From: Bacteroidota bacterium
Lineage (GTDB): Bacteria > Bacteroidota > Bacteroidia > Cytophagales > Cytophagaceae
Reading direction: 5' to 3'
Assembly (NCBI GenBank): GCA_023428135.1
Contig: JAEYZG010000042.1
Location: 1-22,256, forward strand
DNA length: 22,256 nt
Shown: positions 1 through 9,407 of the stretch, piece by piece
How the letters are laid out: every line of letters starts with the position of its first letter
Position numbering within the stretch: the first letter of the stretch is position 1
Translations under genes and position numbers: made by a program
The notes under the pieces: generated by a model
Database searches by the model: none
Seen by the model: only the letters and a program-made list of their open reading frames with translations
Told to the model about the DNA's origin: nothing

Positions 1-3
1 TTT

Positions 4-17
4 CCTGTTTTCGACAC
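4..17 (+). repeat. Left terminal inverted repeat of the IS
   Basis: CCTGTTTTCGACAC. It pairs with 1643-1656 with mismatches only at the 11th and 13th positions. It sits at the very edge of the window, so the exact outer boundary is not proven. Confidence 0.7.
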
Positions 18-80
18 TCTTCAAAATGATTTTTTATAATACTTTGATTATATGCTGTTTGTAATTTTTAAAATGTTTTT

Positions 81-93
81 TTGGGTGTCCCAG
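81..93 (+). repeat. Direct repeat flanking the transposase gene (copy 1; copy 2 at 1631-1643)
   Basis: TTGGGTGTCCCAG occurs identically and in the same orientation 25 bases before the start codon and immediately after the stop codon. Its core GGGTGTCCC is nearly self-complementary (GGG and CCC around TGT), so it could be a protein-binding site or a small hairpin blocking read-through from outside. This role is inference. Confidence 0.6.
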
Positions 94-117
94 GGTGACT
101 TTTAGCTACCTTTAGGG

Positions 118-1629
118 ATGTTTATAAGGCAGAAGAAGAACAAAAGTGGAATTATTAGTATTCAAATCATAGATAAGAGTTCTGGTAAATACAAATTACT
201 AAAAACTATTGGTAGTAGTGCTGTTCAGGAAGAAATAGAGCAGTTGCTATCTGAGGCTAAAAATTGGATACAATCCTATACAGGAGTTCAGGAAATTGAC
301 TTTACCGATTACAAGCAGCATACAGCACTTGTGTTAGATGGCATCGAACAGATCTCAGTGCACGGTCCAGAGTTATTATTGGGAGGTATTTTTAATCAAA
401 TAGGTTTTGATAAAATTAAAGACCCTCTATTCAAACAGCTTACTTTGGCAAGACTATGTTTTCCTACAAGCAAACTCAAGACTACAGATTACCTTTCTAA
501 ATATCAGTATCTGGACATTGATGTTCAACAGGTATATCGCTATCTGGATAAGCTTTACAATACACAAAAAGAACAAGTACAACGCATTAGTTATGAACAC
601 ACCCTTAAGGTTTTGCAGGCCAAAATTAGTATAGTGTTCTACGATGTAACAACCATTTACTTTGAAACAGAAAGTGAAGATGATCTTCGCAAGACTGGTT
701 TTTCCAAAGATGGTAAACACCAACATCCACAAATTGTCTTAGGACTGTTGGTAAGCAAAGGAGGGTATCCATTGGCTTATGATATTTTTGAAGGAAACCA
801 ATTTGAAGGACACACAATGCTCCCAATAATTGACTCCTTTAAATCCAAGTATGGTTTAGAAAAATTAGTTGTGATAGCAGATGCAGGATTACTCTCAAAA
901 GAAAATATCAATTTGTTGCAACAAGGAGGATATGAATATATCCTGGGAGCACGAATAAAGGCAGAATCCAAAGCTTTTAAAGAGAAGATATTGGCATTAA
1001 AACTAGGTAATGGCGAAAGTGTCAAGATTAGCAAAGATACCTATACCAATCTTATTGTTAGCTATTCTGAAAAAAGGGCAAGGAAGGATGTTCACAACAG
1101 AGAGCGAGGATTAAAAAAACTAGAAAAGCACATCCAAACCGGTCGTCTTACTAAAGCCAGCATTAACAACCGAGGATACAATAAGTTTTTAAAGATAACC
1201 AATCAGATAGCTGTAGCTATAGACCTGGATAAAATTGAAGAAGACAAAAAATGGGATGGATTGAAAGGATATTATACCAATACAACACTTGACAAGGATG
1301 AGGTACTTCAGCACTATAAAGATTTATGGCAGATAGAAAAGGCCTTTCGTATAGCTAAGACAGATTTAGAAATAAGACCGATATATCATCGTGTTCAAAG
1401 ACGTATAGAAGCACATATATGCATCGCTTTTGCAGCCTATAAAATCTACAAAGAATTAGAGAGGCAGCTCAAAGAAAAAAAATCAACAATGAGTCCGGAA
1501 TCGGCCATTGATATTGCAAAAACAATTTATGTCGTTAAAGTAATTCATCCAATTACAAAAGACATTACAGCCAAGACTATGATCAAAACCGAAGAACAGA
1601 AATATTTGGCAAAATTATTCCAATTTTAA
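118..1629 (+). CDS. IS1634/IS4-type DDE transposase
   Basis: 503-residue transposase catalysing cut-and-paste movement of the surrounding element. The DDE catalytic core is readable: a first acidic segment VFYDVTTIYFE around residue 175, a second VVIADAGLLS around 255, and a C-terminal block LWQIEKAFRIAKTDLEIRPI near 405-425 that carries the glutamate with the spacing of the IS4-superfamily Y-x2-R-x3-E-x6-K signature, though here the tyrosine and arginine positions vary. The first 120 residues form the usual N-terminal region of this family. The ATG at 118 is the first in frame. The gene is full length with no frameshift. Family placement rests on remembered motif similarity, so IS1634 versus another IS4-superfamily branch is not settled. 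Confidence 0.88.
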   Translation: MFIRQKKNKSGIISIQIIDKSSGKYKLLKTIGSSAVQEEIEQLLSEAKNWIQSYTGVQEIDFTDYKQHTALVLDGIEQISVHGPELLLGGIFNQIGFDKIKDPLFKQLTLARLCFPTSKLKTTDYLSKYQYLDIDVQQVYRYLDKLYNTQKEQVQRISYEHTLKVLQAKISIVFYDVTTIYFETESEDDLRKTGFSKDGKHQHPQIVLGLLVSKGGYPLAYDIFEGNQFEGHTMLPIIDSFKSKYGLEKLVVIADAGLLSKENINLLQQGGYEYILGARIKAESKAFKEKILALKLGNGESVKISKDTYTNLIVSYSEKRARKDVHNRERGLKKLEKHIQTGRLTKASINNRGYNKFLKITNQIAVAIDLDKIEEDKKWDGLKGYYTNTTLDKDEVLQHYKDLWQIEKAFRIAKTDLEIRPIYHRVQRRIEAHICIAFAAYKIYKELERQLKEKKSTMSPESAIDIAKTIYVVKVIHPITKDITAKTMIKTEEQKYLAKLFQF

Positions 1630-1642
1630 CTTGGGTGTCCCA

Positions 1643-1656
1643 GCGACGAAAACAGG
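1643..1656 (-). repeat. Right terminal inverted repeat of the IS
   Basis: GCGACGAAAACAGG, whose reverse complement begins CCTGTTTTCG like the left end. It follows the transposase stop codon by 13 bases and directly adjoins the second copy of the internal TTGGGTGTCCCAG motif. Confidence 0.7.
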
Positions 1657-1908
1657 TGCCTGCTAAACTATTAAATTAATAGAAAAAAATCTATAAAAAA
1701 TTTTATTGCCTCCACTAATAATACTCTTTAGAGCGTTGATAGATTTGTGTCTTTTAGAGCATATCAATTGCTTTTAAAAGAAACTTTTGAATACTTTACA
1801 TTTACCTTTTGGTTTTTATTGAAATATAATCTGCTTGGTTATAAATAAGTATTGAATTTGATTGCCGATATTCATAACAAAATTATCAGATAATAATAAC
1901 AAATTAGT

Positions 1909-3528
1909 ATGAAAAAACTTCTTATAGCTGCCTGCATTTTTTTACAGTTTCAGGCTTTTGCAGAGGATAAGAAAAACCTGAAAGCGGAAATAAAGCAGGT
2001 TACAGTATTCCTTAATAAGGCTCAGGTAACGAGCTCAATTAATACTCATTTGGATCCTGGCTCTAATGAACTTTTGATTGATGGCCTTCCTGCAGGCATG
2101 GACAAACAAAGCATTCAGGTTTCAGGGAAAGGTGATTTTGTGATCATGGCGGTGAAGCATGAATTGAACTTTGTTGATCCTCAGAGGAAGACTAAAGAAA
2201 TGATCGTCCTTGAAGATTCGATCCGCTTTTATCAGAAAGAGGTAAAAAAGCTTAAAAGCCTCAATGATGTGTATGCCAAGGAAGAGCAAATGATTCTTGC
2301 TAATCAAAATATAAAAGGAGAACAATCCGTTACTGCAGATCAATTGGAAGATGTAGCGGATTTTTTCAGGGAGAGACTTGAAGAGATTAAAATTGAGGTG
2401 ATTGATAATGACGAGAAACTGAGAGTGATTCAGGAGAAAGCTGACAGGTTTCAAAGACAGTTCAATATTCTTTTTAATGAAAGAAATAAGAATACAAGCA
2501 GAATTACGGTTTCTGTTTCATCTAAATCCGGAGGATCTGCTCAACTTGAGCTACAATATGTAGTAGCTGATGCCGGATGGTATCCTTTGTATGACATCAG
2601 AGTGAAAGATACTAAAGGGTCTGTACAGCTGAACTATAAAGCTCAGGTCTATCAGAATACAGGTCTGGACTGGAATAAGGTGAAGATTAAGCTTTCTACT
2701 TCCAATCCTGCTCTTGCCGGAACGAAACCAGAGTTGTATCCATGGTATCTTAATTTCTATGAGCCTAAGCCGGTTCTCAGATCTCCAAGATATCGAAATG
2801 AAGGTGAAAGCTATGATAAGAAAAAAGAAGCTAAAACAATGTCATATGAAAGTGAAGATGCTGCAGGAGCTCCCGCTCCCGCAATGTCTGTAAGTGCTTT
2901 TACCACCGTTGTTGAAAATGCAACATCTGTAGAATTTGATATAGCCTTGCCATATTCAATTCCCACAGGAAATACTCCTCAGCTGGTGGACATTAAAAGT
3001 CATGAAGTAAAAGCAAGTTTTCAATACACTGCTGTGCCAAAGGTTGATCAGGATGCGTTTTTAGTAGGCCATGTAACCGATTGGGATGAGTTGAATTTAT
3101 TATCAGGCAATGCCAACATCTTCTTTGAAGGAACCTTTGTTGGCGAGTCTTTCATCGATGTGAACAATACCAATGATACGCTTTCTCTTTCACTGGGAAG
3201 AGATAAGAAGGTTGTTGTTAAAAGAAATAAGCTAAAAGACTTTACGAAGAAAAATTTCATAGGCTCGAATAAAAAAGAAGAGTATGCTTTTGAAATTGAA
3301 GTGAGGAATACAAAGAAAGAAAGCATTGAGATTCTTGTGGAAGATCAGATCCCTGTTTCTCAAAACAGCCAGATAGAAGTAGAGACGATAGATACGGGGG
3401 GAGCTGCCTATAACAAAGACAATGGTAAGCTTCAGTGGAAATTAAACCTGGGAGCAGGAGAAACTAAAAAGCTGTTGTTTAAATATTCGGTGAAGTATCC
3501 GAAGAATAAGACAGTAGGAGGACTTTGA
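1909..3528 (+). CDS. DUF4139 domain (MuiA-like) exported protein
   Basis: 539 residues beginning with a signal peptide (MKKLLIAACIFLQFQAFAE). The N-terminal part after the signal (EIKQVTVFLNKAQVTSS, about residues 28-110) fits DUF4140. It is followed by a charged, probably coiled-coil segment (about 80-200), then a beta-rich DUF4139 region from about 205 to the end with the typical LQYVVADAGWYPLYDIRV and QNTGLDWNKVKIKLST blocks. A low-complexity Ala/Pro linker (AAGAPAPAMS) near 325 interrupts the domain, as often seen in Bacteroidota members. The family is sometimes annotated 'mucoidy inhibitor MuiA'. Its biochemical role is unknown, and the signal peptide suggests a periplasmic or surface location. 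It is a single gene with its own terminator. Confidence 0.85.
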   Translation: MKKLLIAACIFLQFQAFAEDKKNLKAEIKQVTVFLNKAQVTSSINTHLDPGSNELLIDGLPAGMDKQSIQVSGKGDFVIMAVKHELNFVDPQRKTKEMIVLEDSIRFYQKEVKKLKSLNDVYAKEEQMILANQNIKGEQSVTADQLEDVADFFRERLEEIKIEVIDNDEKLRVIQEKADRFQRQFNILFNERNKNTSRITVSVSSKSGGSAQLELQYVVADAGWYPLYDIRVKDTKGSVQLNYKAQVYQNTGLDWNKVKIKLSTSNPALAGTKPELYPWYLNFYEPKPVLRSPRYRNEGESYDKKKEAKTMSYESEDAAGAPAPAMSVSAFTTVVENATSVEFDIALPYSIPTGNTPQLVDIKSHEVKASFQYTAVPKVDQDAFLVGHVTDWDELNLLSGNANIFFEGTFVGESFIDVNNTNDTLSLSLGRDKKVVVKRNKLKDFTKKNFIGSNKKEEYAFEIEVRNTKKESIEILVEDQIPVSQNSQIEVETIDTGGAAYNKDNGKLQWKLNLGAGETKKLLFKYSVKYPKNKTVGGL

Positions 3529-3550
3529 TTTTTATTTGAATACAAAATAC

Positions 3551-3582
3551 ATAACCCGGTTATGATATAGTCTCCGGGTTAT
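3551..3582. terminator. Bidirectional intrinsic terminator between convergent genes
   Basis: A perfect 9-bp stem (ATAACCCGG at 3551-3559 with CCGGGTTAT at 3574-3582) encloses a 14-base loop. It lies 22 bases past the stop of the plus-strand DUF4139 gene and 20 bases past the stop of the minus-strand T9SS gene, so it can serve both. The downstream U-tract is weak on either strand. Confidence 0.65.
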
Positions 3583-3602
3583 GCATTTAAAACATCAACC
3601 AA

Positions 3603-4565
3603 TTAATTTTTTACAAATTTGATAGTCTGGCTTGATCCTTCTGCTTTAACTTTCAAAAAATAAATTCCTCTGTTCAGGGAAGCTGTTTCCAGGTTCAATT
3701 GCTGTTGGTCACCGGATGCAGCAGCGAAGTTGCCGCTTAGAACTTCTTCTCCAATTGCATTGATTACAGAGTATTCCATGATGGAAGCCGTTGAACGCTT
3801 AAAGCTTAGGTTAAGCATATCATCCACGGGATTATTGTATTTTACATCTTCTGCAAAATCTGCATTGGCAATTCCCGTTGACACAACCAGATCCTGAATA
3901 TAACGAGCCGTTGTGCTAATGAAAAAGCCGTCACCGACAACATACTGAAGAAGCACAACTCCATTATCTGCACTATACCAGAAATAGGAAGTTAACTCGA
4001 TGATTGTTTCATCAACATCTGCTCTGACCATTAAGGCATTCTCATAAGTTTTTCCGGGTAATTTAAGTGTACCATAACCGATACAATAAAGATTGTAATT
4101 ACCTCCGAAAGAAGAAGCGTCATTGTCCCAGGTGTCTTCATTTGAACTTCCCAGAGTCAGAGGGAAAACGTACTCAATCTGAGGGTCATTGTAAGTTTTA
4201 AATAGTCCGCCGGCATAATTACCAACTCTCTCCATTTTGCCCTCGCTAAGGTCAAAATACCTGTAAGCAAGATTCGGGCCTTCCTTAAATGCGTAATTGG
4301 CATCAGGGAACTTTGATGCGTATGGAGTAGAGGCAGGATTAACAATGGTAATGTTAAGATCAGAAGGTCCGCTTGCTTCCATATTGGAAAAGTCCCAGAC
4401 TGCGTTGGCTCCTTTTATTGTAGTATCAATCTTGTCAAAGTCTTCAGTGGGAAGGAGAGAGTAGGTTGAACCAAAAGGAAGCATCTTGTCACTTGTTAGA
4501 GTTGGCTGTGCCAATGAAACAAAGCAAGAAAGACAAAAGAAAAATGGTAGTAAAAGTTTTTTCAT
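3603..4565 (-). CDS. Secreted protein with T9SS type A C-terminal sorting domain
   Basis: 320 residues. A signal peptide is clear (MKKLLLPFFFCLSCFVSLAQ). The last 75 or so residues form a type A sorting domain: a DMLNLSF beta strand, a YSVINAIGEEVLSGNF segment, the LNRGIYFLKVKAEG block and the closing TIKFVKN. Such domains direct export across the outer membrane by the type IX secretion system and are then removed. The region between (about 25-235) is a beta-rich domain of unknown function with many aromatic residues; no catalytic motif is evident. The gene converges on the DUF4139 gene and shares its strand with the secreted-protein gene upstream, but a hairpin separates them. Confidence 0.85.
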   Translation of the reverse strand: MKKLLLPFFFCLSCFVSLAQPTLTSDKMLPFGSTYSLLPTEDFDKIDTTIKGANAVWDFSNMEASGPSDLNITIVNPASTPYASKFPDANYAFKEGPNLAYRYFDLSEGKMERVGNYAGGLFKTYNDPQIEYVFPLTLGSSNEDTWDNDASSFGGNYNLYCIGYGTLKLPGKTYENALMVRADVDETIIELTSYFWYSADNGVVLLQYVVGDGFFISTTARYIQDLVVSTGIANADFAEDVKYNNPVDDMLNLSFKRSTASIMEYSVINAIGEEVLSGNFAAASGDQQQLNLETASLNRGIYFLKVKAEGSSQTIKFVKN

Positions 4566-4601
4566 AGATTAAATTTTTTAAAAGTGAATAATTGATTTTG
4601 A

Positions 4602-4630
4602 AAAGTGGGGAGTTTAACGTTCCCCACTTT
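4602..4630 (-). terminator. Intrinsic terminator downstream of the 567-residue secreted-protein gene
   Basis: AAAGTGGGGA (4602-4611) and TCCCCACTTT (4621-4630) form a perfect 10-bp stem with a 9-base loop, 23 bases past the stop codon at 4654 on the minus strand. A short T-rich run follows. It separates this gene from the T9SS cargo gene. Confidence 0.75.
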
Positions 4631-4653
4631 CCGGCATAAAAGGTATTGATGTA

Positions 4654-6357
4654 TTATTTACAGTTTTCTCCATAAAACTTCGCTGCATTCACCTGCGAAG
4701 ACATTGATTGCATATTTTTAAACTCACCTGCTTTGATCTTGTTTCCCAGATCTGGACAGTCGCTATAGAAATCAGAAGTGTAGTCTGCTACTTTATTTGG
4801 CAGCAGGTGCCCCATCAAGTGAATCTTTTGTGTGCTCTTTCTCATGAGACAAATATCCGCTCCCGAACTCATTCTAAATGGCATATAGGAATTATTGTCA
4901 AGGATAGGCGTGCTATAATGTTTATATACTTTAACTTTTTCATTTTCGTAATAAACTCTGAACAGCTGATATCTCTCTGCCTCGTTTATCGGGCTTTTGT
5001 ATTTTACAGATTCAAAAGCAGCTTTGTCAAGGATCAGCTTGCTTGTATTGTCTGCAGTTATGTTCATTTTTACTTGTCCGTCAGGAGTGTCCATCACAAA
5101 GATTGCTTTATTTTTTTCCGAAGTAAAGCATTCATCATTATCAAGGTTGTGCACCCAAAGCTCACCGTCAATTCTATTGTTGTCGAAGTCGATGATATAA
5201 CCCGGAAGTGCTACATATCCCATTGGAGGTTTCTCTCTTGGTCTCACAGGCTTGGGGCGTACGATTTGCTGAATGTTACCCGCCGGATGAAACTTCAGCG
5301 TTGAATTCATTCCAGGTCTTTCAAGGTGTCTGGTAACAGTGTTATTGGCAGCAAAGCATTTTTTCAGATAGGTTACATTAGAAAGGATCCTTTTCCCATC
5401 ACCTGCATCATAATCATTTGCAATAATCTCATGACAAGTCTTTTCACAGTCGTCCAGTTGCTCCAGGTAAAATTGAGAAACAGCAAGGTTTATAAGATAG
5501 GCATACTTGATCTTTCTCATTTTTTTATCTGTAGCATCTATTTTAGAAGCATTGTCCTGCCAGTATTTTAAGGTAGGAGCAAGGGCAGTCCTTGTCGCTT
5601 CAATAGACTCAGTATGGGTTACAGCTTTTAATGCTGTAATTGTTTTGTCAAGTTCTTCATTGAATGGAGCATATTCCGGATTCTTCTTCAGATCTACTCT
5701 CCACATAATGTCATTCACATTGATAGGCTGAAAACAATAGGTAGTGCGAAGATTGGAAAATGTACTGTTGAAAAGGCCTTTATAAGTAGTAATGAAATAG
5801 TCGTATCGTTTGGAAGGAAGCATTTTCTGGATATAGTTAATCGCTTCCTGTTTAGATGGAAAGGTCGGGGATTTAAAAACGATCGGCTGATTAATAGTCG
5901 CAAACCCGATATTTTCAATTTCTCTTCCATTAGTATTGTCTGTCAGCTTCACGTAAGTCGGAGCAATCATGTTTGACAAGACATAGAAACCAGGCAGCTG
6001 AACCGCTTTGCCCTGAGCATCCTTGGAATCATAGGTGGTATTTTCAATGGATTCGGATATGGTTTCGTACTTATCAATGATCACGTCCATAACAATGTCT
6101 GAGGAACGAGGATCCTTAACATAATCAAACCCCTTAAGGTATATTGCATTTTCAATGTCAGCATCTTTTAGCTGAAGTTTGGCAAGATATTCCGGATCGG
6201 AGTAAAGATTTACGGAATAGGTCTTGAGTGCATTAAGCGCTCCGGACCTTGGTAAATCCATGTACTTCACATTGATGATGGCTTTATCCAGGTCTATTTT
6301 CTGAGCTGTTGAAATGACTGAAATGAATAGGAAGTAAAGTAAAATTAATTTTTTCAT
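4654..6357 (-). CDS. Secreted protein of unknown function
   Basis: 567 residues with a signal peptide (MKKLILLYFLFISVISTAQ) and no transmembrane segment afterwards, so probably periplasmic or surface-exposed. I do not recognise the family. The middle (about residues 240-345) is helical and resembles a tetratricopeptide-type scaffold (YLINLAVSQFYLEQLDDCEKTCHEII). A proline/arginine-rich segment (RPKPVRPREKPPMG, about 378-391) follows, and the C-terminal part (about 395-567) is a beta-rich region beginning GYVALPGYIIDFDNNRIDGELWV, like the DKGYVIT-type beta domains found in Bacteroidota exported proteins. No enzyme motif is visible. The gene appears to be a single transcription unit. Confidence 0.72.
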   Translation of the reverse strand: MKKLILLYFLFISVISTAQKIDLDKAIINVKYMDLPRSGALNALKTYSVNLYSDPEYLAKLQLKDADIENAIYLKGFDYVKDPRSSDIVMDVIIDKYETISESIENTTYDSKDAQGKAVQLPGFYVLSNMIAPTYVKLTDNTNGREIENIGFATINQPIVFKSPTFPSKQEAINYIQKMLPSKRYDYFITTYKGLFNSTFSNLRTTYCFQPINVNDIMWRVDLKKNPEYAPFNEELDKTITALKAVTHTESIEATRTALAPTLKYWQDNASKIDATDKKMRKIKYAYLINLAVSQFYLEQLDDCEKTCHEIIANDYDAGDGKRILSNVTYLKKCFAANNTVTRHLERPGMNSTLKFHPAGNIQQIVRPKPVRPREKPPMGYVALPGYIIDFDNNRIDGELWVHNLDNDECFTSEKNKAIFVMDTPDGQVKMNITADNTSKLILDKAAFESVKYKSPINEAERYQLFRVYYENEKVKVYKHYSTPILDNNSYMPFRMSSGADICLMRKSTQKIHLMGHLLPNKVADYTSDFYSDCPDLGNKIKAGEFKNMQSMSSQVNAAKFYGENCK

Positions 6358-6514
6358 TGGTATTAAAAATATTTATTTAGCAGGTTATTACGTGTAAAAA
6401 AAAATTTAATATCTAAATATAAAAAAGAAAATCGTTAAGAGAAAACAATTCTTTTTCTTATAGTGTTTTAGCCCTGTTTTGAAAAAAAAGGGGATTTTGT
6501 TCGTTATTTTTCTT

Positions 6515-7456
6515 TCAGCTAATCGACTCGTAGTTGATCGCTTTGGCGAGGACGCCTTCTTTCAGCGCATAGGCCGATACCCGGATTTTTTCAAGCTGAT
6601 ATTTATCCACTATGTAGTTAATGAGAATACAGGCTACTACAATCATATCCACCCGCATTTCTATCATACCCGGGATGATCATTCGTTCAGCTCTGTTTTT
6701 CTTCAGAACCTCCTGAAAGGTTTGTCTGAAGCTGTCCAGAGGTAAATAGTATTCCTTTTGCTTATCGTTTAATGAAATCCCTTTTCTGAGCGCATCTATG
6801 TCTGCAAGTGTATCAAACGTTCCGGAAGAACCAACGAGCAGGTCAGGTTGAAAACTCTGAACAGCAGCAGTCAGGGCAGGTAGTTTCTCTTCCAGATAAT
6901 TGATCACCTGATTGACCTGATCGTTTTGAATAGGATCAGAATGAATGAAAAGGTCCAGCATTCTTTGAGCGCCGATTTCAAAGCTCCCTTTCCAGAAAAT
7001 TTTATCCGAATTACAGATGATAAATTCCACACTGCCACCACCGATATCCATGATCAGACTTTTCTCTGAACCAAGATTAAGGGCGTTTTTAACTCCATGG
7101 TAAATCAGCTCTGCTTCGCGTTCTCCGGAGATGACCTGAACAGCAATGTTGAATCTGCTTTTTATTTCTCTGATAAAGTCTTCACCGTTTTTCGCACTTC
7201 TTACTGCACTCGTGCCAGTCGCAAATATTTCATTTACCCCAAACTCATCCATTTTTCTTCGGAATTCCGAAAGTGTGGCAAAGGCTCTTTCAAAGGCTTC
7301 AGGACTGATCATGCCTTTGGTGATTCCCCCTTGTCCGATTTTTACAGCGGTTTTTTTCTTAAACAAGACTTTATACTCACACGATTCCGTCTCTATAATC
7401 AGAAGATGAAAAGTGTTCGTTCCCAGGTCGATTACCGCAATTTTTCTAGGTGCCAT
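6515..7456 (-). CDS. ppx: Ppx/GppA family phosphatase (exopolyphosphatase)
   Basis: 313 residues of the ASKHA sugar kinase/actin-fold family, which hydrolyses inorganic polyphosphate from the chain end and/or the 5' phosphate of pppGpp. Visible motifs are the first phosphate loop DLGTNTFHLL (residues 10-19), the segment ATGTSAVRSAKN (78-89), the catalytic-glutamate region ISGEREAELIYHGV (108-121) and the second phosphate loop MDIGGGSVEF (135-144). It is a short single-module form, without the C-terminal HD-like domain of longer enterobacterial enzymes. The ATG at 7456 begins MAPRKIAVID, directly before the first strand, and is well placed. Whether polyphosphate or pppGpp is preferred cannot be told from sequence. 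Confidence 0.9.
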   Translation of the reverse strand: MAPRKIAVIDLGTNTFHLLIIETESCEYKVLFKKKTAVKIGQGGITKGMISPEAFERAFATLSEFRRKMDEFGVNEIFATGTSAVRSAKNGEDFIREIKSRFNIAVQVISGEREAELIYHGVKNALNLGSEKSLIMDIGGGSVEFIICNSDKIFWKGSFEIGAQRMLDLFIHSDPIQNDQVNQVINYLEEKLPALTAAVQSFQPDLLVGSSGTFDTLADIDALRKGISLNDKQKEYYLPLDSFRQTFQEVLKKNRAERMIIPGMIEMRVDMIVVACILINYIVDKYQLEKIRVSAYALKEGVLAKAINYESIS

Positions 7457-7690
7457 ATATAAAAATATCCTGACAAGATAAGCAATTCCCGTGTTTTTGA
7501 GGGATAGAAAATGAAATTTACCAATATTACTAAAGCCGGAATTTTTAAAAATGTTTAAGCAAAGATTTTACCTTTTTGACTATCAGTGCGTTTGTGGAAA
7601 TTTGATTGCTTTCTCCCAAAGAAGGAAGAAATTTGATATTTTCAGGGATTCAGAATTTAATTTGAATTCAAAGTTTATCTTTAGAGCTAA

Positions 7691-9241
7691 ATGAAAACAA
7701 CCAAAGAAAAATTTGAACTTCTTGAGAAGAAAAATCAGGATGCTATAAAAGGTGGGGGCAAAGAGCGTAATGATGCTCAGCATGCCAAAGGAAAATTGAC
7801 TGCCAGAGAAAGAATCGGATTGCTGCTGGATGAAGGAAGTTTCGAAGAAACCGGAAAGTTTGTGACGCACAGAAGCCGTGAGTTTGGTCTGGAAAATGAG
7901 CAGTACCTGGGCGATGGCGTGGTTACCGGGTTCGGGAAGGTAAATGGAAGGCTGGTATATGTGTTCAGTCAGGACTTTACAGTGTTTGGAGGTTCATTGT
8001 CAGAGACACATGCTGAAAAGATTTGTAAGGTAATGGACCTGGCTATGAAAAACGGTGCTCCCTTAATAGGTCTGAACGATTCAGGAGGAGCCAGAATTCA
8101 GGAGGGAGTTGTTTCATTGGCGGGTTATGCAGATATCTTTTATAAGAACACCCTGGCATCAGGACTGGTTCCGCAGATCTCTGCCATTATGGGGCCTTGC
8201 GCCGGAGGAGCAGTGTATTCTCCTGCGATTACAGATTTTATCATGATGGTGGAGAATACCTCCTACATGTTTGTGACTGGTCCGAACGTAGTGAAAACCG
8301 TAACTCATGAGAATGTAACAGCCGAAGAGCTTGGAGGAGCCTCTGCACATAGCGTGAAGAGCGGGGTGACACATTTTGCATGTGCCAATGAAATAGAATG
8401 TTTGGACTATGTCAAGACCTTGCTGAGCTACATTCCTCAGAATTGTGATGAAGATGCACCTGCTTATGCATACACTCCGGGTAATGAATTCCGTCCTTCG
8501 TTAAACTCCATCATTCCGGATAACCCCAATCAGCCTTATGATATGAGAGATGTCATCGGGCATATTGTGGATGAGGAATCTTTCTTTGAAGTACATAAAA
8601 ATTTTGCAGAAAACATTGTAGTGGGTTTTGCACGACTGGCAGGCAGAAGCATTGGTATCGTAGGAAATCAGCCTTCCGTGCTGGCCGGTGTACTGGATAT
8701 CAATTCCAGCACCAAAGCAGCAAGGTTTGTTCGCTTCTGTGATTGCTTTAACATTCCTTTGCTTGTGCTGGAAGATGTTCCGGGATTCCTTCCGGGAACT
8801 CAGCAGGAGTGGAATGCGATTATTACCAATGGAGCAAAACTGCTGTATGCATTTTCGGAAGCAACAGTTCCAAGAATTACTGTCATTACAAGGAAGGCAT
8901 ACGGAGGAGCTTATGATGTGATGAATTCTAAACACATCGGCGCTGATCTGAATTATGCATGGCCTACTGCAGAGATAGCGGTAATGGGCGCTAAAGGAGC
9001 GGCAGAGATTATATTTAAGAGAGAAATTGCAACTGCCCAGAATCCGGAAGCCAAGCTGCAGGAGAAAATAGATGAATATACCGATAAGTTTGCCAACCCT
9101 TATCTGGCGGCAAGCAGGGGATATATCGATGAAGTCATCATGCCTGAGGAGACCAGGAAAAAACTGATTTCTGGTTTTGAAATGCTTAAGAATAAAGCAG
9201 TAGCAAGACCAAAGAAAAAACACGGAAATATCCCTTTGTAA
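7691..9241 (+). CDS. Acyl-CoA carboxylase carboxyltransferase subunit (propionyl-CoA carboxylase beta type)
   Basis: 516 residues, the usual length of biotin-dependent carboxyltransferase beta subunits. It moves the carboxyl group from carboxybiotin to propionyl-CoA (or a related acyl-CoA) to give methylmalonyl-CoA. Motifs typical of the twin crotonase folds are visible: GKLTARERIGLLLDEGSF (37-54), FGGSLSETHAEKICKVMD (about 100-117), the oxyanion region LNDSGGARIQEGV, IMGPCAGGAVYSPA, the second-half LVLEDVPGFLPGTQQE, and RKAYGGAYDVMNSK with the AEIAVMGAKGAAEI segment. No biotin carboxylase or biotin carrier gene lies in this window, so its partners are elsewhere. It could equally be the alpha subunit of a methylmalonyl-CoA decarboxylase, which is very similar. 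Confidence 0.9.
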   Translation: MKTTKEKFELLEKKNQDAIKGGGKERNDAQHAKGKLTARERIGLLLDEGSFEETGKFVTHRSREFGLENEQYLGDGVVTGFGKVNGRLVYVFSQDFTVFGGSLSETHAEKICKVMDLAMKNGAPLIGLNDSGGARIQEGVVSLAGYADIFYKNTLASGLVPQISAIMGPCAGGAVYSPAITDFIMMVENTSYMFVTGPNVVKTVTHENVTAEELGGASAHSVKSGVTHFACANEIECLDYVKTLLSYIPQNCDEDAPAYAYTPGNEFRPSLNSIIPDNPNQPYDMRDVIGHIVDEESFFEVHKNFAENIVVGFARLAGRSIGIVGNQPSVLAGVLDINSSTKAARFVRFCDCFNIPLLVLEDVPGFLPGTQQEWNAIITNGAKLLYAFSEATVPRITVITRKAYGGAYDVMNSKHIGADLNYAWPTAEIAVMGAKGAAEIIFKREIATAQNPEAKLQEKIDEYTDKFANPYLAASRGYIDEVIMPEETRKKLISGFEMLKNKAVARPKKKHGNIPL

Positions 9242-9407
9242 ATTTTAAAACTTAGAAAAGTATTAGCCGTTGAAAGATCCTGTTTATCAATGTTATCAGT
9301 TGTTTTAATGAAAACGCTAATAAATTGATTAACAATGTTCAATTTTAAAAACGATTAATTCCGGATAAACCTTTAAAAGACATAAGAGTAACTATAGACA
9401 TAAAATT

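Larger units (their letters stand above)
4..1656 (+). mobile_element. Insertion sequence, IS1634/IS4-type
   Basis: A single long transposase gene lies between imperfect terminal inverted repeats. The left end at 4-17 and the reverse complement of the right end at 1643-1656 agree at 12 of 14 positions, and the outer ten bases (CCTGTTTTCG) are identical. The element is about 1.65 kb, usual for IS1634-type elements with a transposase near 500 residues. The target duplication cannot be confirmed because only three bases precede the left end. A 13-bp motif (TTGGGTGTCCCAG) also flanks the gene as a direct repeat at 81-93 and 1631-1643. The gene is intact, so the element may be active. Confidence 0.8.

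Noticed and set aside
4708..5304. 198-codon plus-strand frame within the 567-residue secreted-protein gene
   Set aside because: Antisense shadow with unnatural composition and no start context; the minus-strand frame has a proper signal peptide and terminator.
8501..9223. 240-codon open frame on the minus strand within the carboxyltransferase gene
   Set aside because: It is a shadow of a strongly conserved plus-strand gene, is rich in Cys, Ile and Arg and has no recognisable motif.
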